The notes beneath the pieces were generated by a model that saw only the letters and a list, made by a program, of their open reading frames with translations, had not been told where the DNA came from and searched no databases. From Paraplanobispora siamensis (GTDB lineage: Bacteria; Actinomycetota; Actinomycetes; Streptosporangiales; Streptosporangiaceae): 64,000 nucleotides of DNA. The stretch spans positions 124,001-188,000 of the forward strand of contig NZ_BOOJ01000012.1 of NCBI RefSeq assembly GCF_016863175.1, given 5' to 3'. Position numbers and translations under genes: made by a program. Positions 51,026 through 60,506 of this stretch are shown one piece after another. The stretch's first letter is position 1. Each line of letters opens with the position of its first letter.

Positions 51026-51055
51026 TGGTGGAGGGTGATCCACACCACCCTCCAC
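51026..51055 (-). terminator. Hairpin downstream of the epimerase gene
   Basis: GGTGGAGGGTG, 8-base loop, CACCCTCCACC: 11 perfect pairs, about 155 bases beyond the epimerase stop. Could also act on transcripts entering from the + strand. Confidence 0.5.
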
Positions 51056-51208
51056 CCGCGACCCTGGGAGCATGGACCGCTGTCCGGCGTTCGGGGGACG
51101 AGGCCGGACACCGATCAAACTAGGCGAGCGGCGCCGGGGCGTCTGTGGAGAAATACGCTCACCGAGGGGGCGGAGCTCGTCGCCCTCCGGAGCCGCCGGC
51201 GCCGAAGC

Positions 51209-52234
51209 TCAGCCGGACGCCCCGCCCTGCGCCCACTCGGCCAGGATCCCGGCCTCCTTGTCCGGGTCGATGCCGTGCCGCATCCGCTCGTTGCCGGAGG
51301 GCCGCCGCTCCACCGGGATCTCGCGGAGCCAGGCCCACGTGTCGCGGACGGTCTCCGCCACCGGTCGGCAGGTCAGCCCGGCCGCGCGGGCCTTGGCGGA
51401 GGAGGGCAGCCAGACCCCGGCGAACTCCGGGTCGCGGGGAGCCCAGATCGGCAGCTCCGTCCACGGCTGGACCTTGCGGTCGAGCAGGAACCGATCGTCC
51501 ACCCAGACGAACTCGGCGTCCGAGCCCGTCACGGTCCGGCACGCCTCCAGGAAACCGGCGTAGGTGGCGTTCCCCTCCACCCCGCTGACGAAGAACCGGT
51601 CGGCGGTGCCGGCCTCGGCCTGGGTGAGCGTGAAGGCCGCGATGTCACGGGCGTCGATGAGCTGCATCGCCATCTCCGGGTCGCCCGGCGCGAGGACCTT
51701 CCCGCCCCGGTCGATCCGGGTCAGCCACCAGGGCAGCCGGCCGACGTTCTCGTGGGGGCCGAGGATGAGCCCCGGCTCGATGATCAGGGCGTTGCCGTCG
51801 AAGCCCTGCTCCACCGCGCGCTCGCAGCCCGCCTTGAGCACGCCGTAGTCGCCGTCCTCGGGACCGGCGTCGGGCGCGCATTCGAAACGGGGGGAGCTCT
51901 CGTCGGTCGGGCCCGTCCGGGGCCAGTCGGAGCAGGCGGAGATGCTGGAGATGAACGCGTAGGTGGCGGCCCTGCCGTTGAGCGCGCGCACCGATTCGCC
52001 GACCACCCGGGGGACGAACCCGCAGACGTCGATCACGGCGTCCCACTCGCGGCCGTCGGCCAGCCGCGCCAGGTCGTCGGAGGAGTGGCGGTCGCCCCTG
52101 ACCGCCTCGACGCCGGGCAGGTCCTGCCCGCTCTTCCCGCGGTTGAACGTCGTCACCTCGTGCCCGCGGCGCAGGGCCTCTTCCACGATCGCCCGGCCGA
52201 GGAAGACCGAGCCGCCGATAACCAGGGTTCTCAT
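51209..52234 (-). CDS. NAD-dependent epimerase/dehydratase-family protein
   Basis: 341 aa extended SDR. Nucleotide loop VIGGSVFLGRAIVEEALRRG, AYAFISSISACSDWPRTGPT, and the active-site YGVLKAGCE (YxxxK). The N-terminal loop GGSxFLG is that of the isoflavone-reductase/CSP41-like group. Substrate unknown; it stands between the SulP gene and the repeat region as a single transcription unit. Confidence 0.87.
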   Translation of the reverse strand: MRTLVIGGSVFLGRAIVEEALRRGHEVTTFNRGKSGQDLPGVEAVRGDRHSSDDLARLADGREWDAVIDVCGFVPRVVGESVRALNGRAATYAFISSISACSDWPRTGPTDESSPRFECAPDAGPEDGDYGVLKAGCERAVEQGFDGNALIIEPGLILGPHENVGRLPWWLTRIDRGGKVLAPGDPEMAMQLIDARDIAAFTLTQAEAGTADRFFVSGVEGNATYAGFLEACRTVTGSDAEFVWVDDRFLLDRKVQPWTELPIWAPRDPEFAGVWLPSSAKARAAGLTCRPVAETVRDTWAWLREIPVERRPSGNERMRHGIDPDKEAGILAEWAQGGASG

Positions 52235-52327
52235 ACCGCCTCATTCTTCGCATCCCATGGGAGCCGGGACCATGGATTTCACCTCCGGCGCAAGCCGTAC
52301 GCCGAGAGCGGATCGGCCGGGGCGGGC

Positions 52328-54637
52328 TCAGATCGTCGCCGTGGGGGCCGCATCGGGGGCCGCGGTCCGGTCGAGCATGTGGACCCGGGCGGTGCCGATG
52401 TCGAAGTAGAGGCCCACCAGTTCCAGCTCCCCGGCCCGCACGAGCCGGTCGACCCGCGGATGGGTCCGCAGGTTGTCGAGCTGCTGGATCACGTTGAGCC
52501 GGCAGAGCCGGTCGAGCGGGCCGCCGCCCCCGAGGCCGTCCCCTCCGCCGTCCCCGTGGCCCTCGCCCGTCCCGCCTTCCGCGTGACCGGTCCCGCTCAC
52601 GCCGTCGGCGACGAACCTGGCCAGGCTGGGACCGCCGTGGCGCAGCCACCGGTCGAGGCCGGGCAGTTCCCCGGTGCCCTTCCCGCCGAGCAGCGCGGCC
52701 ATGGCGCCGCACCCGGAGTGGCCGCAGACCGTGACGGTCCGCACGCCGAGGACGCCGGTGGCGTACTCGATCGCGGCGGTGACCGAGTCGTCCGCGGGGG
52801 TCATGCCGCGGCGTGGGACGAGGTTGCCGATGTTGCGCACGGTGAACAGGTCGCCCGGGCCGCTGGCGGTGATGAGGTTCGGCACGACCCGCGAGTCCGC
52901 GCAGGTGATGAACAGGTGCGAGGGCTGCTGGACGCGGGCCATGCCGTGCAGCACGGGGCGGATCAGCGGGGCCGTACGCCGGTGGAACTCCGTGGCCCCG
53001 GCCATCAGGTCGTCGGGCGCGGTCTGCGCCGGGTGCCGGACCGGCGCCGGGACGCCCGCCGCCCGTCCCCGGCGCCGCCGGTGGGACCACGGCAGCCACC
53101 AGCGGTCCGGGATCCGCGGCGGGGTCTTGGCCGGGAACAGGCGGGCGCCGCTGGCGGCCATGGTGTACCACTCGTCGTGGAGCTCGTCGATGTGCACGGT
53201 CCCGCCGCCGCGCTCGTGCTCCTGCCGCCAGGCGTGGACGGCCTCGAAGGCCGCGTTGTCCATGAAGTCGATGTTCAGCTCCAGGTCGACCTCGGTGCCG
53301 GCCGGTACGGCGCGCAGCTCCGCGGTGAGCCGCGGCACCCCCAGGAAGGTCAGCGAGCCGTCGATCAGGACGTGCCAGCGACGGCCGCAGGGCTCCGGCC
53401 GGGCCCGCACGGTCACCCCGGTGAGGCGGCGCAGCGCGAGCAGCGCGGCGAGGCCGAGACCGAGCAGCACGCCCTCGGCCAGGCCGAGCAGGACCACACC
53501 GGCCAGGGTGGCGACGTAGACCGGCACCTCGCGGTGGCCGTGCAGGTTGCGCACGTGCCCGACGTTGACCATCTGGAAGCCGATGAAGACCAGCAGCGCG
53601 GCCAGCGCCTCCATGGGCACGAAGGCGACCGTCCAGCCCAGGCCGACGGCGAACAGCAGGATCCACACGCCGTGCAGGACCGTGGACCAGCGGCTGCGCG
53701 CCCCCGCCCGGACGTTGGTGGTGCTGCGCACGATCACCCCCGCCACGGGCAGCCCGCCCAGCGCGCCGGTCACGATGTTGGCCGCCCCCTGGGCGGTGAG
53801 CTCCCTGTCCAGGTCGGTGCGCTCGCCGTCGTGGAGCTTGTCGGTGGCCACCGAGCACAGCAGGGACTCCACCCCGGCGAGCAGGGCGACGAGCACCACC
53901 GCCCCGGCGATCCCGTGCCAGTCGCCCTGCGGCCACACCGGGGCGGACCACTGGCTCAGGCTCGCCGGAAGGTCGATCCGGGTGACCTCCCACCCCAGGA
54001 GGGCGGCGGCCGCCGCGGCGGAGAGCAGGGCCGCCAGCGGCGCCGGGACGGAGCGCACCCGCTGCGGCAGCCGGGGCCAGGCGATCAGGACCGCCAGCGT
54101 CAGCAGACCGGCCAGGACCGCCTCGCCGTGCTCGCGCGCGACCTGCCCGGGCAGCCCGACGATGTTCTCCAGCGCCGAGGCGTGCGGGCTGCCGCCGAGG
54201 ACCACGTGCGCCTGCGACAGGGCGATCACCACGCCGACCCCGGCGAGCATGCCGTGCACCACGGCGGGGGAGACGGCCAGGGCCGTACGGGCCACCCGCA
54301 AGACGCCCAGCATCATCTGCAGGCCGCCGGCGAGCAGTGTGATCATGCAGGTGGCCGGCCAGCCGTACCGGCTGACGAGGTCGGCGACCACCAGCGCCAG
54401 ACCCGCCGCCGGGCCGCTGACTTGAACGACCGAGCCTCCCATGGCCCCCGCCACGACGCCGCCCACCACACCGGCGATGAGCCCGGCCATCAGGGGAGCC
54501 CCGGAGGCGGCGGCGATGCCCAGCGAGAGCGGTACCGCCACCAGGAAGACCACCAGGGACGCGGGGAGATCATGCCGGAGCACGGCTGTGATGTTACTTA
54601 GGGTTAGTGATCCGTCACTTTTCGTGTTGATCGCCAT
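52328..54637 (-). CDS. SulP anion transporter fused to beta-carbonic anhydrase
   Basis: 769 aa. Residues 20-420 are a SulP transporter (LRHDLPASLVVFLVAVPLSL, VVQVSGPAAGLALVV, GVESLLCSVATDKLHDG), about 430-500 a STAS-like domain, and 560-769 a beta-carbonic anhydrase with zinc ligands in ITCADSRVVP and VCGHSGCGAMAALLG. A Gly/His-rich insert (TGHAEGGTGEGHGDGGGDG) interrupts the anhydrase domain. It probably imports bicarbonate coupled to CO2 hydration; similar fusions (for example Rv3273) are known. The ATG at 54637 follows a terminator hairpin by only 10 bases; GTG 54583, giving an N-terminus LRHDLPASL, may be the true start, with the promoter inside 54590-54640. Confidence 0.9.
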   Translation of the reverse strand: MAINTKSDGSLTLSNITAVLRHDLPASLVVFLVAVPLSLGIAAASGAPLMAGLIAGVVGGVVAGAMGGSVVQVSGPAAGLALVVADLVSRYGWPATCMITLLAGGLQMMLGVLRVARTALAVSPAVVHGMLAGVGVVIALSQAHVVLGGSPHASALENIVGLPGQVAREHGEAVLAGLLTLAVLIAWPRLPQRVRSVPAPLAALLSAAAAAALLGWEVTRIDLPASLSQWSAPVWPQGDWHGIAGAVVLVALLAGVESLLCSVATDKLHDGERTDLDRELTAQGAANIVTGALGGLPVAGVIVRSTTNVRAGARSRWSTVLHGVWILLFAVGLGWTVAFVPMEALAALLVFIGFQMVNVGHVRNLHGHREVPVYVATLAGVVLLGLAEGVLLGLGLAALLALRRLTGVTVRARPEPCGRRWHVLIDGSLTFLGVPRLTAELRAVPAGTEVDLELNIDFMDNAAFEAVHAWRQEHERGGGTVHIDELHDEWYTMAASGARLFPAKTPPRIPDRWWLPWSHRRRRGRAAGVPAPVRHPAQTAPDDLMAGATEFHRRTAPLIRPVLHGMARVQQPSHLFITCADSRVVPNLITASGPGDLFTVRNIGNLVPRRGMTPADDSVTAAIEYATGVLGVRTVTVCGHSGCGAMAALLGGKGTGELPGLDRWLRHGGPSLARFVADGVSGTGHAEGGTGEGHGDGGGDGLGGGGPLDRLCRLNVIQQLDNLRTHPRVDRLVRAGELELVGLYFDIGTARVHMLDRTAAPDAAPTATI

Positions 54638-54646
54638 GGGGCAGAC

Positions 54647-54691
54647 AGTACGGCGCCGGCCCTCCGTTGTCCGGGGAGCCGGCGCCGTACT
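54647..54691 (-). terminator. Terminator after the Pro-rich protein gene
   Basis: Perfect 14-bp arms AGTACGGCGCCGGC / GCCGGCGCCGTACT with a 17-base loop, 20 bases beyond the stop of the gene ending at 54711. Confidence 0.68.
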
Positions 54692-54710
54692 TTACGAAGC
54701 GCGGGGGAAA

Positions 54711-56282
54711 TCAGCGGTAATAGTCGGGATAGTCCGGTTCCTGATTCCGGTGGTGGCCGCCCCGCGAGCCCGCACGGCTGCGCGCGTCGGGGGCGGTGAC
54801 GTCGGACCCCGGGCCGTAGAGGTCGCCGTAGCTCGGCCAGTTGGAGCCGCCGCCGGAGGCGGGGCCGGGAGCGGGCTCCGGCCAGGCCGCCGGGGAGGCC
54901 GGGGTGGCGGGGGAGACGTAGGAGCCGGCCTCGTAGCCGTAGCCGCCGGTGGAGCCGGAGGCGGGACGGCCCTCGTTCGGGGAGACGGCCCGGGACGGGT
55001 TCGTCGGGGTCGAGACCGCCGGGGACGGGCCGGTGAGCACGTCGTCCTCGATGGTGGCCCAGCCGGAGCTGACCTCGTAGCTGGAGTTGGCCTCGTAGGA
55101 GCTGACCGGCGGGGGGTCGTAGACCGGGTTCTGGTAGGAGCTGTAGGACGGCGCGGGGTCGTCCAGGATGTCGGCCGTGTTCGCGGCGGCCGACCAGCCG
55201 CCGGAGCCGGGGGTGGTGGCCCGCGCCCACGGGTTGTCCGAGACGGGCTTGGCCGGCTCGGGCGTGGAGCCGTACGGCGCCGTCAGCGGGTCGGGCGCAG
55301 GGGACGAGGCGGGGAAGCCGCCGCTGGTCGTGGGCCCCATGGGAGGCATGGAGGATCCGCCGGAGACCGGGCCGCGCGAGGATGCCGGGCCGCTGGGAGG
55401 GACCGGGCCGCGCGCGGGGATCGAGCCACCGGAGGGAGCGGAGGCCGCGATCGGGCCGGTGGAGGCGGGGGAAGGCGTGGAGATCGGGCCGGTGGGGGAA
55501 CCGGTGCCGCGGGAGTAGGGGACGCCCAGGGGGTCGTTGAGCGGGTCGCTCGGCGGGGTGGGACGGCCGGCGCCGCCGGTGCCCGTGCCGCCCGGGGTGC
55601 TCGCCGCGGCGCGGCTGCCCCGGCGGGTGGGCCGCGACGGGCGGTCGCCGTAGGCGCCGGGGGTGGGCGCGGCGAAGGTGACGGTCTTCTGCTCGGCCAG
55701 CGCCGCGGAGCTGGGGGCGGGCGCCGGCTGGACCGGGCCGACGAGGTCGGCCAGGCCCGAGGGCATGGAGGCCACGGCGGGGGAGGGGTCGGGCGAGGGG
55801 GTGGGAGCCGGGACGGGGCGGGACGGCTGCGGCCTGTGCGGCAGGGGAGCCTGCACGGTCACCGCGTCGGGGTCGACCTGGGGCCGCTCGTCGACGGGAC
55901 GGCTGGCGCCCATCTTGGCCCCGAGGGAACCGCCGAAGCCGCCCTCGTCGGCCTGGAGCCGGGTCCAGTAGTCGTCGTCGTAGTCGTCCGGCTCGCCGAA
56001 CTCGTTGACGCCGCGCTTGCCGCGGGCGCCCGAGGGCCGCGGCGCACGCGGCTTGGGTTCGTCGAACGGCGAGAGGTCGGGGGTGAAATGGTCCATCTTG
56101 GGTTCCCTGGCGGCGAACTCGTCGGTGGACCGGGTAGGCGTCGACGCCTCCTTCTCGGCCATCTCTCGCAGCCGCTCGGCGGGGAGCGCGCTCTCCCTGC
56201 GGTTCATCGACCGCATCCCCAGTGCCACGACGACGAGCACGAGGAGCACGACGGCGACCAGGCTTACTACGACCGCGGTCAT
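54711..56282 (-). CDS. Membrane-anchored Pro/Ser-rich disordered protein
   Basis: 523 aa. One N-terminal membrane helix (VVVSLVAVVLLVLVVVALGM) is followed by a conserved-looking acidic segment (residues 25-130, including FGEPDDYDDDYWTRLQADEG) and then about 390 residues rich in Pro, Ser, Ala and Gly with recurrent PxGPxS phrases. No catalytic domain. The ordered juxtamembrane part suggests a cytoplasmic scaffold; orientation is uncertain. Ends with HHRNQEPDYPDYYR. Typical of actinomycete cell-envelope proteins of unknown role. Confidence 0.78.
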   Translation of the reverse strand: MTAVVVSLVAVVLLVLVVVALGMRSMNRRESALPAERLREMAEKEASTPTRSTDEFAAREPKMDHFTPDLSPFDEPKPRAPRPSGARGKRGVNEFGEPDDYDDDYWTRLQADEGGFGGSLGAKMGASRPVDERPQVDPDAVTVQAPLPHRPQPSRPVPAPTPSPDPSPAVASMPSGLADLVGPVQPAPAPSSAALAEQKTVTFAAPTPGAYGDRPSRPTRRGSRAAASTPGGTGTGGAGRPTPPSDPLNDPLGVPYSRGTGSPTGPISTPSPASTGPIAASAPSGGSIPARGPVPPSGPASSRGPVSGGSSMPPMGPTTSGGFPASSPAPDPLTAPYGSTPEPAKPVSDNPWARATTPGSGGWSAAANTADILDDPAPSYSSYQNPVYDPPPVSSYEANSSYEVSSGWATIEDDVLTGPSPAVSTPTNPSRAVSPNEGRPASGSTGGYGYEAGSYVSPATPASPAAWPEPAPGPASGGGSNWPSYGDLYGPGSDVTAPDARSRAGSRGGHHRNQEPDYPDYYR

Positions 56283-56465
56283 TGCACCACCTTCAAGGCC
56301 ATGGCCTCCCAGCGGCGCCGGTGAGGTCGCGCGGCCATCGACGCGACCTGCCCCCTGTGATCACCTGCGCTCGGACATTGGATCTGATTGTGTCGGACCA
56401 CTATGAGCGTTGTCACACCCTAAGTGAAGAATCGGTAACCATTACTACCTCCGGTGTTTACCTTG

Positions 56466-57032
56466 TCACTCGATGTGTGTCGCGGTGAGCCGTCCCCAGG
56501 CGATCGTCTTGTCCGCGATGCTCTTGAGAGTCTCGGAGAGGGGGGCACCCTTGCCGAGGTCAACCTTCTCCTTGAGCGCGTAGACAGTGAAACGATAGTT
56601 CTCCTGGGCGCGGCACGGAGGCGTATAGCCCACTTTGCCGTTCGTCGTGCTGCCCTCCACGGCTCCCACGGGAACCGTGCCCTCGGCCAGCTCGTTCGTG
56701 CGATGGTCGATGTCGAACACCACCCAGTGGACTTCGGCACCGGTACGGGAGTTGTTGTTGTCGGCCACGATGGCGACGGACCGTGCGGCATCCGGCACCC
56801 GTGACCAGCGCAGCGGCGGGTTTCCGGCCGACCCCTTGCAGGAGTAGTCGGAGGGCAGGGCGCCGCCGTCGCGCAACGCGGGGCTCGTGACGCTGAGCGG
56901 CTCCAGCTGGAGACGCTCGGCCGAGGCCGCGTTGCCCACCATCCCGCACCCTGAGGAGAGCACGAAGAGCGCCGCGGCCGCCACCGCTGCGGCGGTGCGT
57001 CGCGGGCGACTGGACGTGTTCGAGTGCCCCAT
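56466..57032 (-). CDS. YbhB/YbcL-family (PEBP) lipoprotein
   Basis: 188 aa from ATG 57032. Lipoprotein signal with lipobox SSGC (FVLSSGCGMVGN). PEBP fold: LEPLSVTSPALRDGGALPSD, NPPLRWSRVPDAARSVAIV, VHWVVFDIDHRTNELAEG, and GYTPPCRAQENYRFTVYAL. The family binds small anionic ligands and is named for similarity to Raf kinase inhibitor protein; its bacterial function is open. Divergent from the large regulator at 57135. The 183 bases between this gene and the Pro-rich gene show no other feature. Confidence 0.85.
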   Translation of the reverse strand: MGHSNTSSRPRRTAAAVAAAALFVLSSGCGMVGNAASAERLQLEPLSVTSPALRDGGALPSDYSCKGSAGNPPLRWSRVPDAARSVAIVADNNNSRTGAEVHWVVFDIDHRTNELAEGTVPVGAVEGSTTNGKVGYTPPCRAQENYRFTVYALKEKVDLGKGAPLSETLKSIADKTIAWGRLTATHIE

Positions 57033-57134
57033 GCCCGATGATGCTACGCGGAACTGGAAGGTGCGCCGACCCGATCTCCAGGTTCCATGGCCCGACAATA
57101 GCCATCAACCAGACAGAATCGAGGAATGGGCGGG

Positions 57135-60100
57135 GTGAGCTTGGACACGGAGACGAGTTTCACCGTCCTCGGCCCTCTGGAGATCCACCGCGGTGGCGAG
57201 AAGGTGGAGATGGCCGGTCAGCGGCTGCGCGCGCTGCTGGCCCTCCTGCTCCTGGAGGCGGGCAGGCCCGTACCGGTCGACCGGCTGGTGGCGGGGGTGT
57301 GGGGGGGCAGCCCGCCGGCCGCGGCGGGCAACGCCCTGCAGGCCCTGGTGTCCCGGCTCCGCGCGTCCCTGGGCGACCTGCGCGGCCTGGTCGAGGCCGT
57401 CCCCGCCGGTTACCGGCTGGCCGTCGCCCCCGACCGGGTGGACGCCCACCGCTTCGCCCGGCTGGCGGCCGAGGGCCGGGACGCGCTCGCCGCGGGCTCC
57501 GCGGCCGAGGCGGCCGCCGTCCTGCGGTCCGCGCTCGACCTCTGGCGCGGCCCCGCCCTGGCCGGTCTGACCGCGGCCGGGGACGTCGCCGCCGCGGTCA
57601 CCCGGCTGGAGACCCTCCGCCTGGACGCCCTGGAGGACCGGATCGAGGCCGACCTGCTGCTCGGCCGCGCCGCCGGTGCGGCCGCCGAACTGCCCGCCCT
57701 GGTCGCGGCCCACCCGCTGCGGGAACGGCTGCGCGGCCAGCTCATGCGCGCGCTGTACGGCTCGGGCCGCCGGGTCGAGGCGCTGGCCGCCTTCGAGGAG
57801 GCCCGCGCCGTCTTCGCCGAGGAGCTGGGGGCGGACCCCTCGCCCGCGCTGGCCGGGCTCCACCTGTCCATGCTGCGCCACGAGTGGTCCGAGGGCCGCG
57901 CCGCGCCGGAGGGCCGTACCCGGTCCGGGACGCCCGGCGGGTCTTCCGGTGGATTCTCCGGCGGGTCTTCCGGCGGGTTCTCCGCAAGGACCGGCTCCTC
58001 CGGAAGTGGCGGGTCCTCCGGGAGCGACGGGCCTTCCGGCGGGACCGGGACGCCCGGGGAGCGCGACCGGCCCGCGCGGCCCGGCAACCTGCGGGCGAGG
58101 CTGACCAGCTTCGTGGGCCGGGAGCGGGACGTGGCCCGGCTGGCGGACCTGCTGGAAGGGCACCGGCTGGTCACGCTGACCGGACCCGGCGGCGCGGGCA
58201 AGACCCGGCTGGCGGTCGAGTCCGCGGACGCGGTCGCCGGGCGGATGCCCGACGGGGTGTGGATGGTCGAGCTCGCCCCGGTGGCCGAGCCGTCCGAGGT
58301 GCCGCAGGCGGTGTTCTCGGCGCTGGAGCTGCGTGACGGCTCCCCGGTCCCCCCGCCCGGCGCCCTCCCCAGGCAGGACGCCCGCGACCTGGCCTCCCGT
58401 CTGGTCGCGGCCCTGAAGGGGAAGCGCCTGCTGATCGTCATGGACAACTGCGAACACCTGGTCGAAGCGGTGGCCGCGCTCGCCGACCGGCTGCTGGCGG
58501 GCTGCCCCGGGGTACGCGTCCTGGCCACGAGCCGCGAACCCCTGGCGATCACGGGAGAGCTGACCTGGCCGGTGCCGCCGCTGGAGCTGCCTCCCGCCGG
58601 CCGGGAACCGGACGGGGCCTTGGACTATCCCGCTGTCCGCCTGTTCGCCGAGCGCGCCGCGGCCGTCCGCCCCGGCTACCTGCCCGGCGCGGAGATCGGC
58701 GCGGTGGTGCGGATCTGCCGCGAGCTCGACGGGATGCCGCTGGCCATCGAGCTGGCCGCCGCCCGGCTCCGGTCGCTGTCGGCCGGCCAGATCGCCGACC
58801 GCCTCGACGACCGGTTCCGGCTGCTGACCGGCGGCAGCCGTACGGCGCTGCCCCGCCACCAGACGCTCCGCGCGGTGGTGGAGTGGAGCTGGGACCTGCT
58901 GGACGGGCAGGAGCGCGCGCTGGCGAGGCGCCTGTCCGTCTTCACCGGCGGCGTCACCCTGGAGGCGGCCGAGCGGGTCTGCTCCGGGACGGACCTGGAG
59001 CGGGCCGACGTGTTCGACGTCCTGGCCCGGCTGGTGGACAAGTCCCTGCTGGCGGTCGTCGACCACGACACCGCCGCGCGCTACCGGATGCTGGAGACCA
59101 TCCGCGCCTACGCCGCCGAACGGCTGGCCGAGTCGGGCGAGCGGGACCGGGTACGGCTGGCGCACGCGGAGTTCTTCACCGGACTGGCCGAGACCGCCGA
59201 CCCCGGGCTCCGCGACCACCGGCAGCCGGTGCGCATCGCCGAGATGTCCCGCGAGCACGACAACATCTCGGCGGCGCTGCGCTGGACCACCGAGGCCGGG
59301 CGGCTGGACCTGGCGCTGCGGCTGGTCGGCGCCCTGGGCTGGTACTGGTGGATACGCGGTCACCGCGTCGAGGGCGCCCAGCGCGCCCGCGAGGTCCTCG
59401 ACCTGGTGGACGGGGCGGCCCCCGCCGAACCGCTGGCCCTGGCCAGGGCGGCCTACGGCACCAACGCGATGGGCGCCGGGATCGAGCTGGACAGGGCGCT
59501 GAGCGAACTGACCGAGGCGACCCGGCTGGCGCGCGAGGAGCTCACGCCTCCCTGGCATCCCATGGTCGTGATAACGGGCCCGGTCGTCGCGGTCTTCCAG
59601 GGGCTTCCCCGCGGCGACAGCCGCTACCTGGATGACGTGTTCTCCCACCCCGATCCATGGGTGGTTGCCCTGGGACACCTGTTCCACGGGTACGAGCACC
59701 TCACCGCGGGCCGGATCGACGTCTCCGAGAAGGAGTTCACGACCTGCCTGGCCGGGTTCCGGGCCATCGGGGAGCGCTGGGGCCTGGGCAACGCGCTGGC
59801 CGCCCTGTCGGAGGTGGACTTCGTGCGCGGTGAGCCGGAAAGGGGAGTGGAGAAGGTCCGCGAGGCCATCGCCGTCCTGGAGGAGACGGGCTCGGCCGAG
59901 GAGGTCGCCTACATGCGCGGCAGGCTCGCCGTCGGGCTCAACCTGCTGGGAGAACGGGTGACCGCCGGCCGGCTGCTGGAGGAATCCCTGCGGGAAGCCC
60001 TCAGGGGCGGGGACCGCGTGGCCGCGGTGACCCTCCTGCTCGCGAGGGGGGATTTCGCCCGCGAGAGCGGGAGCTTCGTCGAGGCCAAGAGCCACTACGC

Positions 60101-60506
60101 CCGCGCCCTGCAGGTGGTGGAGGAGGAGGTCAGCATGCCGGTCCAGGTCAGAGCGCTGGCGGACGCATCACTGGGCCTGCTGGCCGAGCAGGAGGGCGAC
60201 CTCGCCCGGGCCCGGCGGCTCCTGGACGCCGCGCTGGAGGAGGCCCTGACCTCGTCGGACTCCTGGGTGCTCGGCATGGTGCTGATCGGCTTCGCGGGCC
60301 TGGCGCTCTCCGAGGCCGACCCCGCCAGGGCGGCGGTCCTGCTCGGCGGGGCCGCGGCGATCCGCGGCATCGAGTCGGTGATCGACTTCGACCACGTCCG
60401 GATCACCGAACGCGCGAGGGCCGCCCTGGGAGAGCAGGACTTCCGGCGCTCCTACGAGCACGGCCGCACCCTCCCGCGCGAGGAGATCGTTTCCCTGACC
60501 GGCTGA
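57135..60506 (+). CDS. SARP-type transcriptional regulator with NB-ARC ATPase and TPR region
   Basis: 1,123 aa. GTG 57135 is chosen because AGGA lies nine bases upstream; the ATG at 57126 abuts it. Domains: OmpR-like winged helix (about 5-95, TVLGPLEIHRGGEKVEMAGQ), bacterial transcriptional activation domain (95-245, ending AVFAEELGADPSPALAGLHL), a repeat-derived Gly/Ser linker (260-310), NB-ARC ATPase (LTSFVGRERDVARLADLL; P-loop TGPGGAGKTRLAVE; LIVMDNCEHLVEA) and a C-terminal helical TPR-like half. AfsR-type proteins of this layout activate secondary-metabolite genes when their ATPase is triggered. No biosynthetic cluster is visible next to it, so its targets are unknown. Confidence 0.9.
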   Translation: MSLDTETSFTVLGPLEIHRGGEKVEMAGQRLRALLALLLLEAGRPVPVDRLVAGVWGGSPPAAAGNALQALVSRLRASLGDLRGLVEAVPAGYRLAVAPDRVDAHRFARLAAEGRDALAAGSAAEAAAVLRSALDLWRGPALAGLTAAGDVAAAVTRLETLRLDALEDRIEADLLLGRAAGAAAELPALVAAHPLRERLRGQLMRALYGSGRRVEALAAFEEARAVFAEELGADPSPALAGLHLSMLRHEWSEGRAAPEGRTRSGTPGGSSGGFSGGSSGGFSARTGSSGSGGSSGSDGPSGGTGTPGERDRPARPGNLRARLTSFVGRERDVARLADLLEGHRLVTLTGPGGAGKTRLAVESADAVAGRMPDGVWMVELAPVAEPSEVPQAVFSALELRDGSPVPPPGALPRQDARDLASRLVAALKGKRLLIVMDNCEHLVEAVAALADRLLAGCPGVRVLATSREPLAITGELTWPVPPLELPPAGREPDGALDYPAVRLFAERAAAVRPGYLPGAEIGAVVRICRELDGMPLAIELAAARLRSLSAGQIADRLDDRFRLLTGGSRTALPRHQTLRAVVEWSWDLLDGQERALARRLSVFTGGVTLEAAERVCSGTDLERADVFDVLARLVDKSLLAVVDHDTAARYRMLETIRAYAAERLAESGERDRVRLAHAEFFTGLAETADPGLRDHRQPVRIAEMSREHDNISAALRWTTEAGRLDLALRLVGALGWYWWIRGHRVEGAQRAREVLDLVDGAAPAEPLALARAAYGTNAMGAGIELDRALSELTEATRLAREELTPPWHPMVVITGPVVAVFQGLPRGDSRYLDDVFSHPDPWVVALGHLFHGYEHLTAGRIDVSEKEFTTCLAGFRAIGERWGLGNALAALSEVDFVRGEPERGVEKVREAIAVLEETGSAEEVAYMRGRLAVGLNLLGERVTAGRLLEESLREALRGGDRVAAVTLLLARGDFARESGSFVEAKSHYARALQVVEEEVSMPVQVRALADASLGLLAEQEGDLARARRLLDAALEEALTSSDSWVLGMVLIGFAGLALSEADPARAAVLLGGAAAIRGIESVIDFDHVRITERARAALGEQDFRRSYEHGRTLPREEIVSLTG

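Noticed and set aside
50927-54601. 1,224-codon open frame on the + strand
   Set aside because: Antisense to the epimerase and SulP-carbonic anhydrase genes; no recognisable fold.
57105-60095. 996-codon frame on the - strand
   Set aside because: Antisense to the SARP/NB-ARC regulator; typical mirror composition.
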